Below, one piece after another: positions 1 to 11,616 of a DNA stretch of 64,000 nucleotides. How positions within the stretch are numbered: the first letter of the stretch is position 1; each line of letters begins with the position of its first letter. Made by a program: the position numbers and the translations under genes. The notes beneath the pieces are model-generated. The model searched no databases. It saw only the letters and a list, made by a program, of their open reading frames with translations, and was not told the origin of the DNA. The DNA comes from Colias croceus. Taxonomy: Eukaryota; Arthropoda; Insecta; Lepidoptera; Pieridae. Location of the stretch: positions 124,001-188,000 of the forward strand of contig NC_059543.1 of NCBI RefSeq assembly GCF_905220415.1, read 5' to 3'.

Positions 1-629
1 TCGTCAGTCAAGGCGTAAGCACTAAGCACCTCACAGACGCGGCACTCGCAGGAAATAGAGCCAGTCAAACGGGGGCTCTATATTATTTACCGTCGCTCCT
101 CACGAGGTACAAGCTACTCGTGGCATACGCTTTACAATGGAGATGTTTATATCAAACAAATACTCGTGTTTACATACTTGAAAATATGTGAAACCTTACA
201 GGAATCTTATCACGTTTTGTAAAGGAATTAATCCTTATTTCGCCAAAAATACTTATGCGTAAACGCTTTAATTATCAATAAAATTTATAATATAGTATGA
301 AATAAACTACACATTCTGTCAGATTTGTATAAATATAAAATGATTTCTATTCTACACAAAGACAAAGAATTCAAAGCAACATTAAAAATTAAAAGAAAAT
401 TGTATCTTCACATTTCTTACCTCAAAGAAAGCTTGATACAATTTAATCATATTTGTTTAGAAAAATAGAATTGCTAAAGTAACTGTAAGATAAATGAAAT
501 AGAGAAAAGCTTTTTGTAAAACATGTGATCGTGGAAGCTTTGTTTAAATAGCGAAGTAAGTTACAAGGCGCAAGGCGATAAGCTTTATTCGAGCGACATT
601 ACGAAGGAGCTGCTTAATTATTTACGATA
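1..629. other. AT-rich flank upstream of candidate exon
   Basis: No gene or recognisable repeat is seen here. Composition becomes more balanced after about 530, just before the candidate coding start at 630. That would fit a 5' UTR, but no convincing TATA box or initiator can be assigned. Confidence 0.3.
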
Positions 630-705
630 ATGAATCGGACAATAGTATGGTTACTTACTGCTGTTATGTGCGGCCACACCTGCGATGCAACCTATTTTTG
701 GTACC
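630..705 (+). CDS. Candidate first coding exon, signal peptide
   Basis: An ATG at 630 follows an in-frame TAA 12 bases earlier and opens 25 codons beginning MNRTIVWLLTAVMCG. This is a short polar start, then a hydrophobic core, then a plausible cleavage site at C-D-A before TYFWY: a classic signal-peptide layout. The frame then meets C|GTAAGT at 705/706, a strong splice donor, so the exon would end in phase 1. Without splicing the frame stops after about 36 codons. I do not recognise the protein; a secreted or cell-surface product is the only inference the sequence allows. Two possible downstream partners, at 5810 and 29961, keep the frame open. A signal-like 25-codon ORF beside a donor can occur by chance in 64 kb, so this needs transcript support. 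Confidence 0.35.
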
Positions 706-2423
706 GTAAGTGCATAACTATACACATATACCTGCATTTTATGTGTACCTATTGAAAAGCCGATTATTATATTACATGCATTGTTGAATTTTATCTGCGC
801 TCAAGCTGAATTTTCCTTATCACTCTATGAAAGTTCGTGGTAAACTATTTTAAATATTTGAAGGAACGTATGATAATAGCGTGTGTAACTTGGACTCGTG
901 CATACTTAGTAAAAAAACCCTAAGGACCATAATGCATACTCGTGTAATGTCACGTTTCTTTATTTGTATAATTTTTAGTTCTTTGGTATTTTATTTGTAT
1001 CAAAACATTTTATAGAGAGCAAGTTAATACCGTTCGTTCGCGAGTTCCGCAGTTGTGGCCACACGCGATACAAAGCCGTTTGAATAACTAAAGCGCAGTT
1101 AACTGGCTTCGTAAGAAGTCAGTCGGACGACGTGTTCATTAGTTTGTTTGCAATATTTAGCGAGCGAGTTCGATCGCGACTATTGCAAGCGCACAAAGCG
1201 GTAATGGAGTACGTCTTTATGTTTGCGAGTTGTATTGTCAAATATACATATGTAGAGGTATTGTTGTCAGGAACAATCAAGGCTGTCGGTGATTTAAATT
1301 AATGGTTTTTGTAAGATGATTTATCCTGTTAACATGCCAACATTCGATCTATCTTAATATACAACTTCTGTAAAAGCGTTTAATACATTCAGCTTATTAT
1401 AGCCCTAGTTCCTTTATTTCACTTTTAATGTAACACACTATCTTATTATTTATCTATTCAGAATGCATCAGGTTTACTAGCAAAGCGCGTGTTGCTCGCA
1501 GGCCGCTCCTCCGGGACTCTGGAACCTTTTACGCACGCCCGCTCGTGCCTCTGCGGGAATAAATAATGTAAAACTTCAGCTTTTATCGCTACTTCAAGTG
1601 TATGTGTAGTTTTAGTGAATGACGCACTACATACCATAATTTGGTTAGGTTTCAAGTACGATGTAAACTTTACTCCCTGTTTCTGATGTCAAAATCTGTT
1701 TGTTTTGTTAAAATGTAAAAAGGATCTGGTATATGTGGCTGTCTGAATTCCTTCCATATAAATTAGATAACATTCATATGAATATTATCCATACAGGGAC
1801 AAAATACAGAAATATTTTTACCCTACATTATCCCTGCAAACGGTCAACCCAGAGACCGAAAACATGTACTCACGTCGCATAACTATTACCTACCTTTTTA
1901 TATATTTTGGGTACACGTGCAACCACATATTTATAAGTTTTCCTTAACCATTTTGCGACATAGCTTTCAAAGATCTCCCGTAAGCATGGAATTAAAAACA
2001 ATATAAAAATTATATAACAGTTCAACAGTTCATGTAGTCTAATATTAACAGGTGGAAATACAATATTTTAAATATTAATGTGTCTGTTATATCTGTTTAT
2101 TCCTTATAAGTGGTTAAAACCTGTGTAGTTATGAAAAGGACATGTGTTAAACGTCTTCATACAAGAAAACAACAGTTCCATTCTTTCACGCGCGTAGTAT
2201 AGAAAATGAATACCAATATTCACGAGTAACGGTAACCAAGCAAAGTGTATTATTAAGAAATAAATTGCTGAAGTCACTCGATAACCACCAAGGTCGAGAG
2301 CACGATCGCAAAGAAAACAAGCGGAGGAAAACGTATTTTCGTGCTCATAAAAATGTTTATAAGCTACAAAAAAGATGAAAGAGCGCTTCCTGTAAATGAT
2401 GAAATATATCTGTAATATCGGTA
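706..2423. other. Putative intron or intergenic DNA with CpG-rich patch
   Basis: Mostly AT-rich unique sequence. The patch 1021-1215 is richer in G+C and CpG, with CGCGAGTTCCGC and GCGAGCGAGTTCGATCGCG stretches, and could be regulatory or promoter DNA. Nothing in it reads as a supported exon. Confidence 0.3.
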
Positions 2424-2474
2424 GGGCGGGCGCGGGGGTGAGGCGCGCTGCGGGCGGGGGGAGGGGGGAGGGGG
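2424..2474 (+). repeat. G-rich island, potential G-quadruplex
   Basis: A 50-base block of closely spaced G runs, such as GGGCGGGCGCGGGGG and a terminal run of G5-G6 tracts separated by single A, inside AT-rich DNA. The G tracts are all on the plus strand. It fits the G3+N1-7 quadruplex pattern. It is one of about a dozen similar islands in the window. Confidence 0.7.
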
Positions 2475-2640
2475 ATCTGTAGCTAACAATAATGCCAGGA
2501 TTTTCAGTGTATTTGTAAACAGATTGTATTTATAGACTGAAGATGCTATAACTGCACTTAGATTTATCTTCTATACATAATATAATAAAATCCTAGGACC
2601 GACAAAATTGTACATTACATATTTTTTTGTAAGACTAGCT

Positions 2641-2803
2641 TGTGATGTGATCAAGCTTGGACAAGGGTGGTGACACCACAATCTTGGTTTTAGCTTCACA
2701 CTGACCCTAACACACAAAAAATAAAATAAAATTGCGTCCTCTTATAACGCAATGTACACAAGGTTAGACCTAAAAATGTAACATTTCAATGGACTATCAA
2801 GAA
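2641..2803 (-). mobile_element. Fragment of Harbinger-like MITE family
   Basis: Read on the minus strand, this segment matches 45526-45660 closely. Shared blocks include AGTCCATTGAAATGTTACAT, AGAGGACG followed by AATTTTATTTT, and GGGTCAGTGTGAAGCTAA. The terminal inverted repeat seen in the 45.5 kb copy is missing, so this is an internal or truncated copy. Confidence 0.7.
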
Positions 2804-2809
2804 AAATTT

Positions 2810-3842
2810 CAAAATACCTCTTAGTACCTGGCTGTCACTATGCTGTCACCTTTGTCGCGGATGTCCCGCAATTTGCCCACAATAATATAATATTGAATCA
2901 TAAGCATTCAAAGAATCATACACGTGCCTTTTTAAAGATGAATATAGTCCCGAGGTTGACACGCTCTGATTATTACTATTACACCAGATATACCACGCGG
3001 GTTCAGCCGTTGACAAAATAAGTCTTTCTTATGTGCTATTATGGTACATAAGCTGCTGTACTGTCAAGTAATTTCAACATCAGTTTAGTGTTTTTTGAGT
3101 AACAAACATCATTCTTACAAACTTCCACGTTTATAAAATTATTTATTAAAAACTTAATATTATAATTGTGTATATTATTTAACACGAGCACCGCAGAGCA
3201 GCTAAACAGGCTGTTTATCATCCAAACAATTTCCAACGTCCGTTCCCTAATTAAGTTTAAGGCTGCGTTCGCGACGCTTGCTCGCCGTGACCTGCTTTGT
3301 TTGCTCTCAACGAATAACTTAAAGAAAATTTACTTAATAATGTTGCATCATTAAAGTTTTACCAGCGCTTTGAGGTGTGTTAATAGACTTATTACATTGG
3401 TGACGTCAAGTTTTTTATTTATTTATTTTCTTTGTAATGCCAATTAAATACGGAAATCATCTTTTTTTTCACATAATTAAAGATCGCAAACTTTCCAAAC
3501 AGTATAGTGCAAAATGACAAGACATGATTGTGACGCACATTCACATGAAACAACAGATAAAATCAAATTACGCTGATGTCTATCATTTCACTTTGCCTCA
3601 TTCAATGTAAGAAGTAAATTCCACAAAATAAGGATCTAATTCCGCGGTCAGCATTAAAGCGAGTTCCCAAATAGAGTTGGAGCGTAATTTCTTGTATTGG
3701 TTTAATCAGTGAGCCGCAGAGCCGTTAGAGTTAGTTCCTGACCACAAAACTTCGCTGGAAAGAAAAGTTGCGGTCCCAGGTGGTGCCAATTGTAGCGCCT
3801 TGTCTCGCTACGGGCAGCTGTAAATAACAGAACTTGTTTCGA
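2810..3842. other. Unique AT-rich stretch
   Basis: No gene or repeat family is recognised. It contains one perfect cAMP-response palindrome at 3401. Short reading frames here lack codon structure, splice context or recognisable domains. Confidence 0.3.
3401..3408. promoter_or_regulatory. TGACGTCA palindrome (CRE consensus)
   Basis: Perfect 8-bp binding site for CREB/ATF bZIP dimers. It is one of six in the window. Function is inferred from the motif only. Confidence 0.3.
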
Positions 3843-3890
3843 CCTACGACTGGCCGTAGCGCTACGCCGTAGCCCGTAGCTCGTAGTTAC
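3843..3890. repeat. CGTAG short repeat cluster
   Basis: CGTAG occurs at 3855, 3868, 3875 and 3882, and CGTAGCGCTACG forms a perfect 12-bp palindrome. Related clusters lie at 34.0, 40.6 and 58.5 kb. Spacing here is 7-13 bp, so the 10-bp phase of the other clusters is not kept. Confidence 0.5.
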
Positions 3891-3925
3891 TCTCAATTTC
3901 TTTGGTCGGAAATCATTGTTTATTG

Positions 3926-4138
3926 TCTATACTACTTAATATTATAAAGAGGAAAACCTTGTTTGTTTGTTTGATTGTAATGAACAGGCTCATAAACTTC
4001 TGTACCGATTTTAAAATTCTTTCAACATTCGAAAGCCACATTATCCACGTTACGTTACTACATAATATATAACATATATTATCACGCTAAGACCAATAGG
4101 AGCGGAGCCACGCGGGTAAAACCGCGCGACAAAGCTAG
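3926..4138 (+). mobile_element. Non-autonomous Helitron-type element
   Basis: Starts TCTATACTACTTAATATTA and ends with CCGCGCGACAAAGCTAG followed by T. The 5' TC, the 3' CTAG and a GC-rich subterminal hairpin are Helitron hallmarks. It shares the ACCAATAGGAGCGGAGCC block typical of the common lepidopteran family. No Rep/helicase coding is present, so it depends on enzymes made elsewhere. Confidence 0.75.
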
Positions 4139-5007
4139 TATTAAATAAAAAAAAACATTGAAAAAGGAAGAAAAGGATAGGACCTTTTACTCTTTTGTAA
4201 CATTAGTTCAGTTATTAAACTGAAAGAATATATTGTACGATTTTAATTTTGTTTTAGTATCTAAACCCTGCTTGAAACTTTCTTACATTTTCAATTTACT
4301 TTCGCATTTGATTCCTCTTAACCGTTTACTTTATTTTCAAAAGGTCATAAAATAAATAGAATACATTTTAAAATGCTCAATCACATCTATTCGCTGCAAA
4401 CGCCGCTGCTTTTCATACTGCTATAAACTGCTCGCAGTTCAAAATACTTGCAAGTTGAGTACAATGTACAGTGAACACTCGTCTGACCACTACCCCATAG
4501 TGTGTCTCGTGTGATTTAAAAAATGTTATACCAAAATCCAGTCAGTAAGTTAATGTACGAGATAATGTCAAATGGAGATAATTATAGAAACTAGTGGAAC
4601 CGCAGTGAGATTGCATTTCAAATTTTCGAATGTTACAATCTTAATTGTGTCTGGTTTGTATTGTATTGTTTGGTGTTTTGATAATTAATAGTGGTATGTG
4701 TATTGTTTTTGTAATGTATTATAAAAAAAAGCATTCTACCGCATCTTTCTATATATAAATCATAGATATGCGAAATTTCGTACAACTTCTCAACTCCATT
4801 TCATATCTGATCTACTTCCATTAACATTATTAATTATTATTATTTACTTCATATAATTTTAAAGTCATATTAAAATAAATAGGAAATAAAATTATTTCTT
4901 TTAAAAATAAGCCATTCAGTGAAAGAACCGTAAAACATGATCTACAAAAACTGGCACACAATACAATAATTGTTCCGCTCAAATATGAAAGGTGAGCATC
5001 GGTCGGA
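4139..5007. other. AT-rich stretch, no gene seen
   Basis: Low-complexity A/T-rich sequence with several short A and T runs. I see no exon, tRNA or repeat family here. Confidence 0.3.
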
Positions 5008-5095
5008 CACCTCGCGCCCCGCCGCCCGCAGCCCGCACAATGCCCGGTTGGGGCGTTTGGTCTCAGACCCCGGCGGCCCCGGCGGCCAGCGCTGT
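5008..5095. repeat. GC-rich island
   Basis: C-rich first half (CGCGCCCCGCCGCCCGC), then GGTTGGGGCG, then CCCCGGCGGCCCCGGCGGCC, in DNA that is otherwise about one-third G+C. C tracts dominate on the plus strand. No ORF with recognisable content crosses it. Confidence 0.6.
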
Positions 5096-5096
5096 G

Positions 5097-5809
5097 CACA
5101 ATGGTACAAACAATGCACAGTAGGCAAATAAACTGGATACACGACGATAAGGCACGTTAGACATGAAGTTTTACTTTACGTATAAAACAGCTAATATTAT
5201 TTATTTTAACACGTAATATGTAACAAGAGATATAACTAAATATTGTTTAATTAATTGAAGGAAAAAACATTTTTTCATTCATATTTTTGTAACTGGTAAA
5301 TTAGCGAAAAACACAGAATCATAAACTAACATGTATAACATAAAAATTTGATAGCACGTTTAACTATTCATGAGTAAATTATAATCTGTAGTTCGTTACG
5401 TGTCAGTATTAATTAATTACATCTCGTTGGTCGGTTTAGTTATAAATTACATTTTCCCCGATAGCTGCTGAGGATCCCGACGGTTAGGAGCAACTGTGTA
5501 CCCAACTCGATTCGCTTCATAAATCCAGCCGAGACCGCTTTCAATCGAATGAGGTTTAATATAATCCTACCGCGTTTGATTATGTTAATATACATTCACG
5601 GTTTATATATTAAAATTACAATTTCAACAGATAATTTTAATTGAATATATTAGTTTTCAAGCTAAAATGGGTAAACGGGATTATCTTAAATAGTGCATGC
5701 GACGATGCCACTCTAGAAGTTCTAAAACTATAGTTTATCCATTTATAGCACAATTTACTTGCAAACATTATCCTATTTTCAATAAGTAGTTAGTATATTT
5801 TGTTTGCAG
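5097..5809. other. Unique AT-rich stretch
   Basis: No repeat or gene recognised. The last 30 bases form a good polypyrimidine tract and acceptor (TATATTTTGTTTGCAG) leading into the candidate exon at 5810. Confidence 0.3.
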
Positions 5810-5934
5810 ACCACAAATCTAGACAAGCAAGTATGACGCTTTATCCGCTCGCGTGTATCGCGCCTTCTGGAGACTGCTTTCAGAAATTCCCCCGAGTAAA
5901 TGTGGGATCGAGTTTATTAAGGAGAGATAGATAA
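5810..5934 (+). CDS. Candidate terminal exon of a small secreted peptide
   Basis: It follows the acceptor TTTTGTTTGCAG. Joined in phase 1 to the exon ending at 705, it reads 41 codons without a stop and closes with TAA at 5932-5934, giving a 66-residue precursor. The exon contains PLACIAPSGDCFQKFPR (two cysteines spaced C-X6-C) and a dibasic RR near the C-terminus. It is distinctly richer in G+C than its surroundings. An AATAAA lies at 6185-6190. The signal peptide, cysteine pair and dibasic site recall neuropeptide or small secreted peptides, but I match it to no known family. The link to 630-705 is inference; a competing partner exon lies at 29961. Confidence 0.2.
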
Positions 5935-6204
5935 AAGTATTTTCGTCAAACTGAGGCGGTTTACTCGTAGTTGGTACTGAGGATACATTGTATTGTTCTT
6001 GGAATCTGGTACATTTAACATTTTATTTATCTCTTGCAAGCGCCACAGAAACCGCAAAGCAGTGGACTGTCTTCTAAAATACTGGGGCTATTTTGTACAT
6101 AAAAATCAAGCCTTTTGTACTACCTGCTTAATTATATTTATTGCAAATAATTTGTTTTATACATTAAATAGCGAGAGAAAGATAAATAAAATGTAACGAA
6201 TGTA

Positions 6205-6327
6205 AATTCGAATGTGGTGTTTTATAGTAGGTGTATTTATTAATGCATTTTATTACATTTACATTTATTGTAAATGTAATAAAATGCATTCATAAATACA
6301 CCTACTATAAAACACCACATTCGAATT
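6205..6327. repeat. Long near-perfect hairpin (59-bp arms)
   Basis: Left arm 6205-6263, 5-base loop TTTAT, right arm 6269-6327. The arms are exact reverse complements apart from one mismatch. A transcript would fold into a 59-bp double-stranded stem. There is no clear flanking duplication, so it could be a tiny foldback MITE, a hairpin-RNA locus or a recent inverted duplication. Confidence 0.85.
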
Positions 6328-7820
6328 ATTTTTCATACGAAAATATAAATATAAAGTATTCCATCAATGTAAGCATAAATGGTTACGTTATTTCAATATA
6401 TTTCAGACTTGTTAATTAGTTCAGTAATGTAACGTGTCAGTAAATGAACGAACGTGGTCGTAACGACCCGTATCGTGATCGGATCGGATCCCGATGACGT
6501 CATCTACGTTAACAGTCCTGATCTTGTTACCAATTATTGTCTTCGGTTATTTTGTAGCTTTGTTGTTAGTAACTTAACATACTCGTGATACCAGTTAATT
6601 AAATCTATCATGTATCTAATATTTTTGTGGTTGATGATGGATTTTAAATATGTATTTTTGAAGTAAATCATATTATTATGCTTTGCACAGTGGAGCAAAA
6701 TATATCTGTATCGTATAAGGTATCGTACAAAAATACGGCTTCCTAATTAAAAATATCTATTCACAATCTATAAATATTAATTATTTATAATTGAGTATTT
6801 CATTACCAGTAAACCTATTGAAAATAATTAAAAATGAATGTTACTCTCCATTGCGTCCTTCAATTGATTGGCTCTTTGTGCGATAAACACACAGCGAGCG
6901 AAACAATACGTTCATTTTACAGATTGTAAAGAGTCAATTTCAGCTGTATCTATGAAATAATTACCGAGAGAATAATGTTTACAGTTTAACAGATATAAAG
7001 TGGGTCACATTCAGAAGAGAGACTATAAACTGAGCACGGATTTACAAGCATTTTGTTTGTGTACTGAGCGAAGAGAATATTTTTAAAGTAACACGCGAGA
7101 CGGTCAGTAAAAATGTAATTTCTCATATACATACATACTTGTATGTATAGAGGGTTGACATGGGTGTGCACTATGCAGTCATTTCTGCTTTGTGTATCCG
7201 ATCTGTGCGTTGAATTTTATATTTATTTTCTTTTACCCAACATATATGTTGTTAATGATAATGATGAAGATGAAAGTTATGATACCATCCGTAAAAAAAA
7301 TCGCAATTTGCCCGGCGCCATAATGTCTATTATAAGAATTGAAATTTTTACATTTTCCTAAAGTTATATTTGTTGTCAATATAGGTAATTCCAATATATT
7401 TAGTATCAGGAAACAGTTGAAATGCTGAATAAACAAACCCAGCAGCATCGGTGTAACATGTTTTATTCACGCAGCCACCGTTTAAAGAAATAAAAAATAC
7501 CAATATTTTTCACTGAATTTTCATGAAATTTAAAACCAGGTGTTCGCGAGATTGGGTTTCGTTTGTAATTGAATGATCATATTGTTCGGGAAAAGATGTT
7601 TGTTTTGTGAACTGAAAATGGAATTATTGACAAGAAAAATTATACTGTGTCCATGAAAATACATTTTTTTTCTACAACTCACTCATTACATAACATAGAA
7701 TAAAACAATATTTATACATTTTAAAAATTTGTTTCACTGATCACCAGATTAAGACAAGAATAATAGATTTGCCAAAAATCAAACAAGAAAGGAACAACTT
7801 TTTATGTTTAGTTCTTTTCT
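6328..7820. other. Unique AT-rich stretch
   Basis: It contains the tandem GATCGGATCGGATCC at about 6478 and a CRE palindrome at 6495. No supported gene or transposon is visible. Confidence 0.3.
6495..6502. promoter_or_regulatory. TGACGTCA palindrome (CRE consensus)
   Basis: Perfect CREB/ATF site inside CCGATGACGTCATCTACG. Motif evidence only. Confidence 0.3.
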
Positions 7821-7851
7821 TCGTTCTTAATAACAATATTGTTAAGAACGA
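7821..7851. repeat. Short inverted repeat
   Basis: Arms TCGTTCTTAA and TTAAGAACGA flank TAACAATATTG. Origin unknown. Confidence 0.6.
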
Positions 7852-7918
7852 CGTATGTATGAAAAACATCAAAATGTAGCATTAAAAGTTGATACTTTTA
7901 ATGATTTGAACCCTGATG

Positions 7919-7962
7919 GGTGTGTGTAGTGTGTAGTATGTAGTGTGTAGTGTGTAGTATGC
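7919..7962 (+). repeat. TAGTGTG microsatellite
   Basis: About six imperfect copies of a 7-bp unit (TAGTGTG or TAGTATG) in tandem. Confidence 0.8.
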
Positions 7963-8587
7963 CGGCCAGCGATCACATCCAATGGAATGGGAAATGTGAC
8001 GCCATTCATTTGACTGACGGATATTACACTAACTCGTGATGTTTTAGATTCAACTAACTTATTATTTTTCGAAAAATTTTCTTTAAGTGATATTTAAGGT
8101 ATGATGATATTTTTGGGGAATGTCAGTTATTTCAATTAAAATATTTTTTATTTAGGTATTTCTTGAATATGTTTTGTTTTTTACATAACATTATGTTTAC
8201 AAAACATAATTAATTGACACATTTCACAATCTACAACAAAACATTTCACTGACGATAACATTCCCTATGTTTACGTAGTTACGTAAACATGTTTGAATAA
8301 TATGAATATTAAATTGTACAAAAATATTCACTGAGATCCCGGCGAGCGACATTCACATTGACCACGCTCTATGAGTTCCGGTCGACAAATCACTTGTGCG
8401 GCATCCGCTCTGAAAAAGGTAATTTCCTCTCATAATATATAAAACTACACAATATAACATTTGGACGAAAGTAATTTATATGAATTTCGCGATTTTCATA
8501 CATAAAGCCTTAATAATGTAAACATAAAATATTAAAGAACATTCTTGAAGATAATACATATTATTATACATAATATAAGATTACCAA
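7963..8587. other. Unique AT-rich stretch
   Basis: Small palindromes such as TGTTTACGTA/TACGTAAACA (8269-8290) are present. No gene is seen. Confidence 0.3.
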
Positions 8588-8743
8588 CTAGCTGACCCAC
8601 GCAACATTGTCAAAAATGGAATATTTTTCTTTGTTGCTTCACGTATAATGACTGTGGCGTGATGTTATAATTAATAGTCTCCCTTCAATTCGATAAAAAA
8701 ATCCAATCAAACAAACTCAGCTTTATTATCAGTATTATATAGA
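8588..8743 (-). mobile_element. Non-autonomous Helitron-type element, minus strand
   Basis: On the minus strand it starts TCTATATAATACTG, runs through AATAAAGCTGAGTTTGTTTG, and ends TTGCGTGGGTCAGCTAG followed by T. Ends and orientation fit the same Helitron class as the 44.7 kb copy, with a degenerate middle. Non-coding. Confidence 0.65.
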
Positions 8744-8996
8744 TTAAGTTTTTTTTGTATAAATTTATTGTCTTTGTGCTATACTATATTTATATTTATG
8801 TATTCTATTTATATAATAATATGTATGTATAGTTTATTACATTATCATAATATGTATGTATATATTATGTATTTTATTTATTTGTATTATAATTTATGCA
8901 TTTATATAGTAGGTATCTTTGATACTTGAATAATTTTATTTATTTATTTGGTATAATTATTATCATTTTTTTTCTCTTCTTTTTGCACTATCCCAT
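8744..8996. other. AT-rich low-complexity sequence
   Basis: Long runs of TATTTAT and ATGTATGTAT type sequence leading into the LINE tail; possibly part of the same old insertion. Confidence 0.3.
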
Positions 8997-9163
8997 TAAC
9001 TTCATACATTTCCTTTCCCATCAGGTTGCCTGGTAGAGATTGCTGCTCAGCAATAAGGCCGCCTCTTGTACAAACTATGCCTTTCTTTTGTATTTTAATG
9101 TTATTTTGTCCTAATTTTTGTTTGTGCAGTAAAGTGTTATAAATAAATAAATAAATAAATAAG
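8997..9163 (+). mobile_element. LINE or SINE 3' tail with stem-loop
   Basis: Contains GCCTGGTAGAGATTGCTG, then CTCAGCAATAAGGCCGCC, then a T-rich stretch, GTAAAGTGTTAT and about six AAAT units (9139-9163). ATTGCT/AGCAAT form a stem-loop. It is a 5'-truncated 3' end of a non-LTR family seen again at 15.85 kb (plus) and 63.5 kb (minus). The A-rich tandem tail fits target-primed reverse transcription. Clade assignment is uncertain (CR1/Jockey type likely). Confidence 0.65.
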
Positions 9164-11421
9164 CTGGGAAATTTCCAAATTCGCTTATTTACTTTTCAAT
9201 CATCTCTTTTGTATTCTCTACCTATTAAAAGTAACAAAAATATTTATTTAATATATTATGCCTTTCCGTATTCCCATTTAACATTCACAATTTGTACAAA
9301 AACATTATTTTTTTAAACAATCGAGCAAATACCTGAGCACTAACAACACAAACCGTTTAAAGTAATAAATAACCAAATCGGGTGAAAAACGGCGCAAAAT
9401 TAAAATGATTGCAAGGTGACAAAAGCAATACGTTAGGGCGGGATAAAGTCATAAAAATGGTATTATTTCGCGCCAAGTCAATGGGAAATATAAATAAACG
9501 GCACTATTTCATACTCGGCTTGTTGGATCGCGTGAAATAAATCATAGACAAGGAAGGATAGCTCTAAAACCTATTCATGCAATGCTATGAAAAACTGCCG
9601 CCAGTTACCGTATGTTTAAAAGAGATCCGTGTACAACAAGGTAGAAGTAATGACTTAAAACAGATATACAGTGTTTTCCATTACGAGATCTACCTTACCA
9701 AATTATAAAAATTATTTCAAAGATGATGAATTAAATTATATGAGAAATGATTCCAAGTATCAAATTGATTTTTTCACGTGTAGCCTCAAATAAACCACAT
9801 TAAAACTTTATAAGCAATTCGAACCCAAATCTTTTAACGTTTTAAGTGTAAATTATTACATACATTGAAGATTACTTCAATGCAAATATAATCTTCCGAT
9901 CACCAAGCCCAGGGACAGCTCCAACCATCCAACACTTACACAGTGGAACAGATAATGAACGCGTAATATTTGGGCTTTAATTAATTTGGAGTGACTCGCA
10001 TCCGTTTGTCATTAATCAACTCGGAGCCGACAATGGCGAATAGACTTAATTGAAGACGCTCCAGAACTTTATAAGGACATTCTAAGCACGTCGAGAACTT
10101 CGCAAGGAATTGGGACGCTATTACAGTTTTTTGTATTCACTGTCATTGTTGACGTTCACAATTGTTAGTTGAATGTCTTTTTAGGTTTTATTTGGAATTC
10201 AGTAAATTCTGTTATCTAAAAAACTCTAGATTTCTGCGTAATAAATTAATTGAAGTCTAATTATGTAAACTTAACTATACCTTCGTTTTCGATCTTTTCA
10301 CATTTCTTCGTAAACTTTTTTTTTTCTAAACGACACGAATTACATAACCGTAAAATCAAAAATTCATATTAAGTACAAAAAAGGGACAACAAAGCGAGTC
10401 ATAATGATGAAAATCCCTAAAAGCTAAACTCTATATACACAATAAGCCCGAGGATTTAGTTTTAATCCGCAAAAAATGGGCTAGTGTAGGTGTCAAATGT
10501 CGGCATGTATTATCCGACGAACTAATGCGTGCGAAGCGGCCCGACACGACTAGTACATTAGCCGCGTCACTGAAAGCTCAAATATTTTTTGTTAAAACAC
10601 AAGCCATTTATCATATTATATCCCGCTCTTTGTTACAAAATATACGTATCATGTACACGATATGCTTCAAAGATGGATTTTGAAAGGCTAAATGTTTCTG
10701 AGGTTACCTACTCGAGTAACCATGGGTGCTACTGACAAGATAATGTATGGAATTTTGTCGCTTTAGAACCTTAGGAAAATTTTCTAACATATTTATTCAA
10801 GGATTAAGAATTTATAATATGATGTATTTTTATTTATTTATTCTAGCTTCGTTCAGTTTCCGTGCAGATATCGCTTATGAATCGAGTGCAACTGGCCAAG
10901 AGCACCTCATAAATTATGGATACGTCGCTTTCAGTATTAGCATGAAACGGAAAGAATTTTAATTTAATATTATAATTAAAATAAAAAGAAAGCAGGTGAA
11001 TAGATGCTGATGTGGCGAGTGATAACGAGAGCGTCAGACTCGCCACTTTGCGCCAGAAATGAATCTGTACTTCACTTTATTCATTTTTCGGTGAAGCCAC
11101 GAGCTTTAATTTTATTTAGACCACTTGAATTATGTTAAATCCGCAAGAGTTAATTATTTTTTCTGCCTCTTTACAACTAATTTTGAATTTACATTTGAAT
11201 TGCAATTTTAAATTTTCCGGAGTGTAAACAAAAGTTTCACACTTTTTTACAGATAAAAATTATATTTCCATGCTCTGAACTGTAGAAAAAATGAATACTT
11301 AGTTTAAGACATAATATTTGGTACTCATATATTGTTGTAGATATGTCTAGATATCCATCACCTTTGGAAAGACTAGTGTCCCATCACAGGCGTTTTACGT
11401 ATTTATAAAACTCGGTTATCA
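9164..11421. other. Mostly unique sequence
   Basis: No gene seen. A compositionally balanced block at 9930-10130 is listed separately. Segments 10500-10570 and 11020-11060 carry isolated CpG-rich words without further structure. Confidence 0.3.
9930..10130. promoter_or_regulatory. Candidate cis-regulatory block
   Basis: About 200 bp without homopolymers, with the homeodomain-type core TTAATTAA at 9978, ATTAATCA about 35 bp later, and TTAATTGAAG. It is not repetitive in this window. This is weak evidence; only conservation could confirm it. Confidence 0.15.
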
Positions 11422-11616
11422 TCACTACATAGTATAAAACAAAGTCGCTTCCTCTGTCTCTATTTCCCTATGTCCCTTTGTATGCTTAAATCTTTACAAC
11501 TACACAACGGATTTTGCGGTTTTTTTTTAATAGATAGAGTGATTCAAGAGGAAGATTTTAGTATATTATTTATTAGGTTTTAGACAAAGCGGGCAAAGCC
11601 GTGGGCGGTAAGCTAG
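11422..11616 (+). mobile_element. Helitron-type element, second family
   Basis: Contains AGTATAAAACAAAGTCGCTT, a GATTTTGCGGTTTTTTTTTA block, ATAGATAGAGTGATTCAAGA and an end GCCGTGGGCGGTAAGCTAG followed by T. CTAG plus the upstream GC hairpin (GCGGGCAAAGCCGTGGGC) marks the 3' terminus. The 5' TC is placed at 11422 with less certainty. Non-coding. Confidence 0.7.

Noticed and set aside
5810..5934. Allatostatin-C or CAPA-type neuropeptide identity
   Set aside because: C-X6-C-F spacing and FPRV are present, but the conserved core residues and an amidation Gly directly after FPRV are missing.
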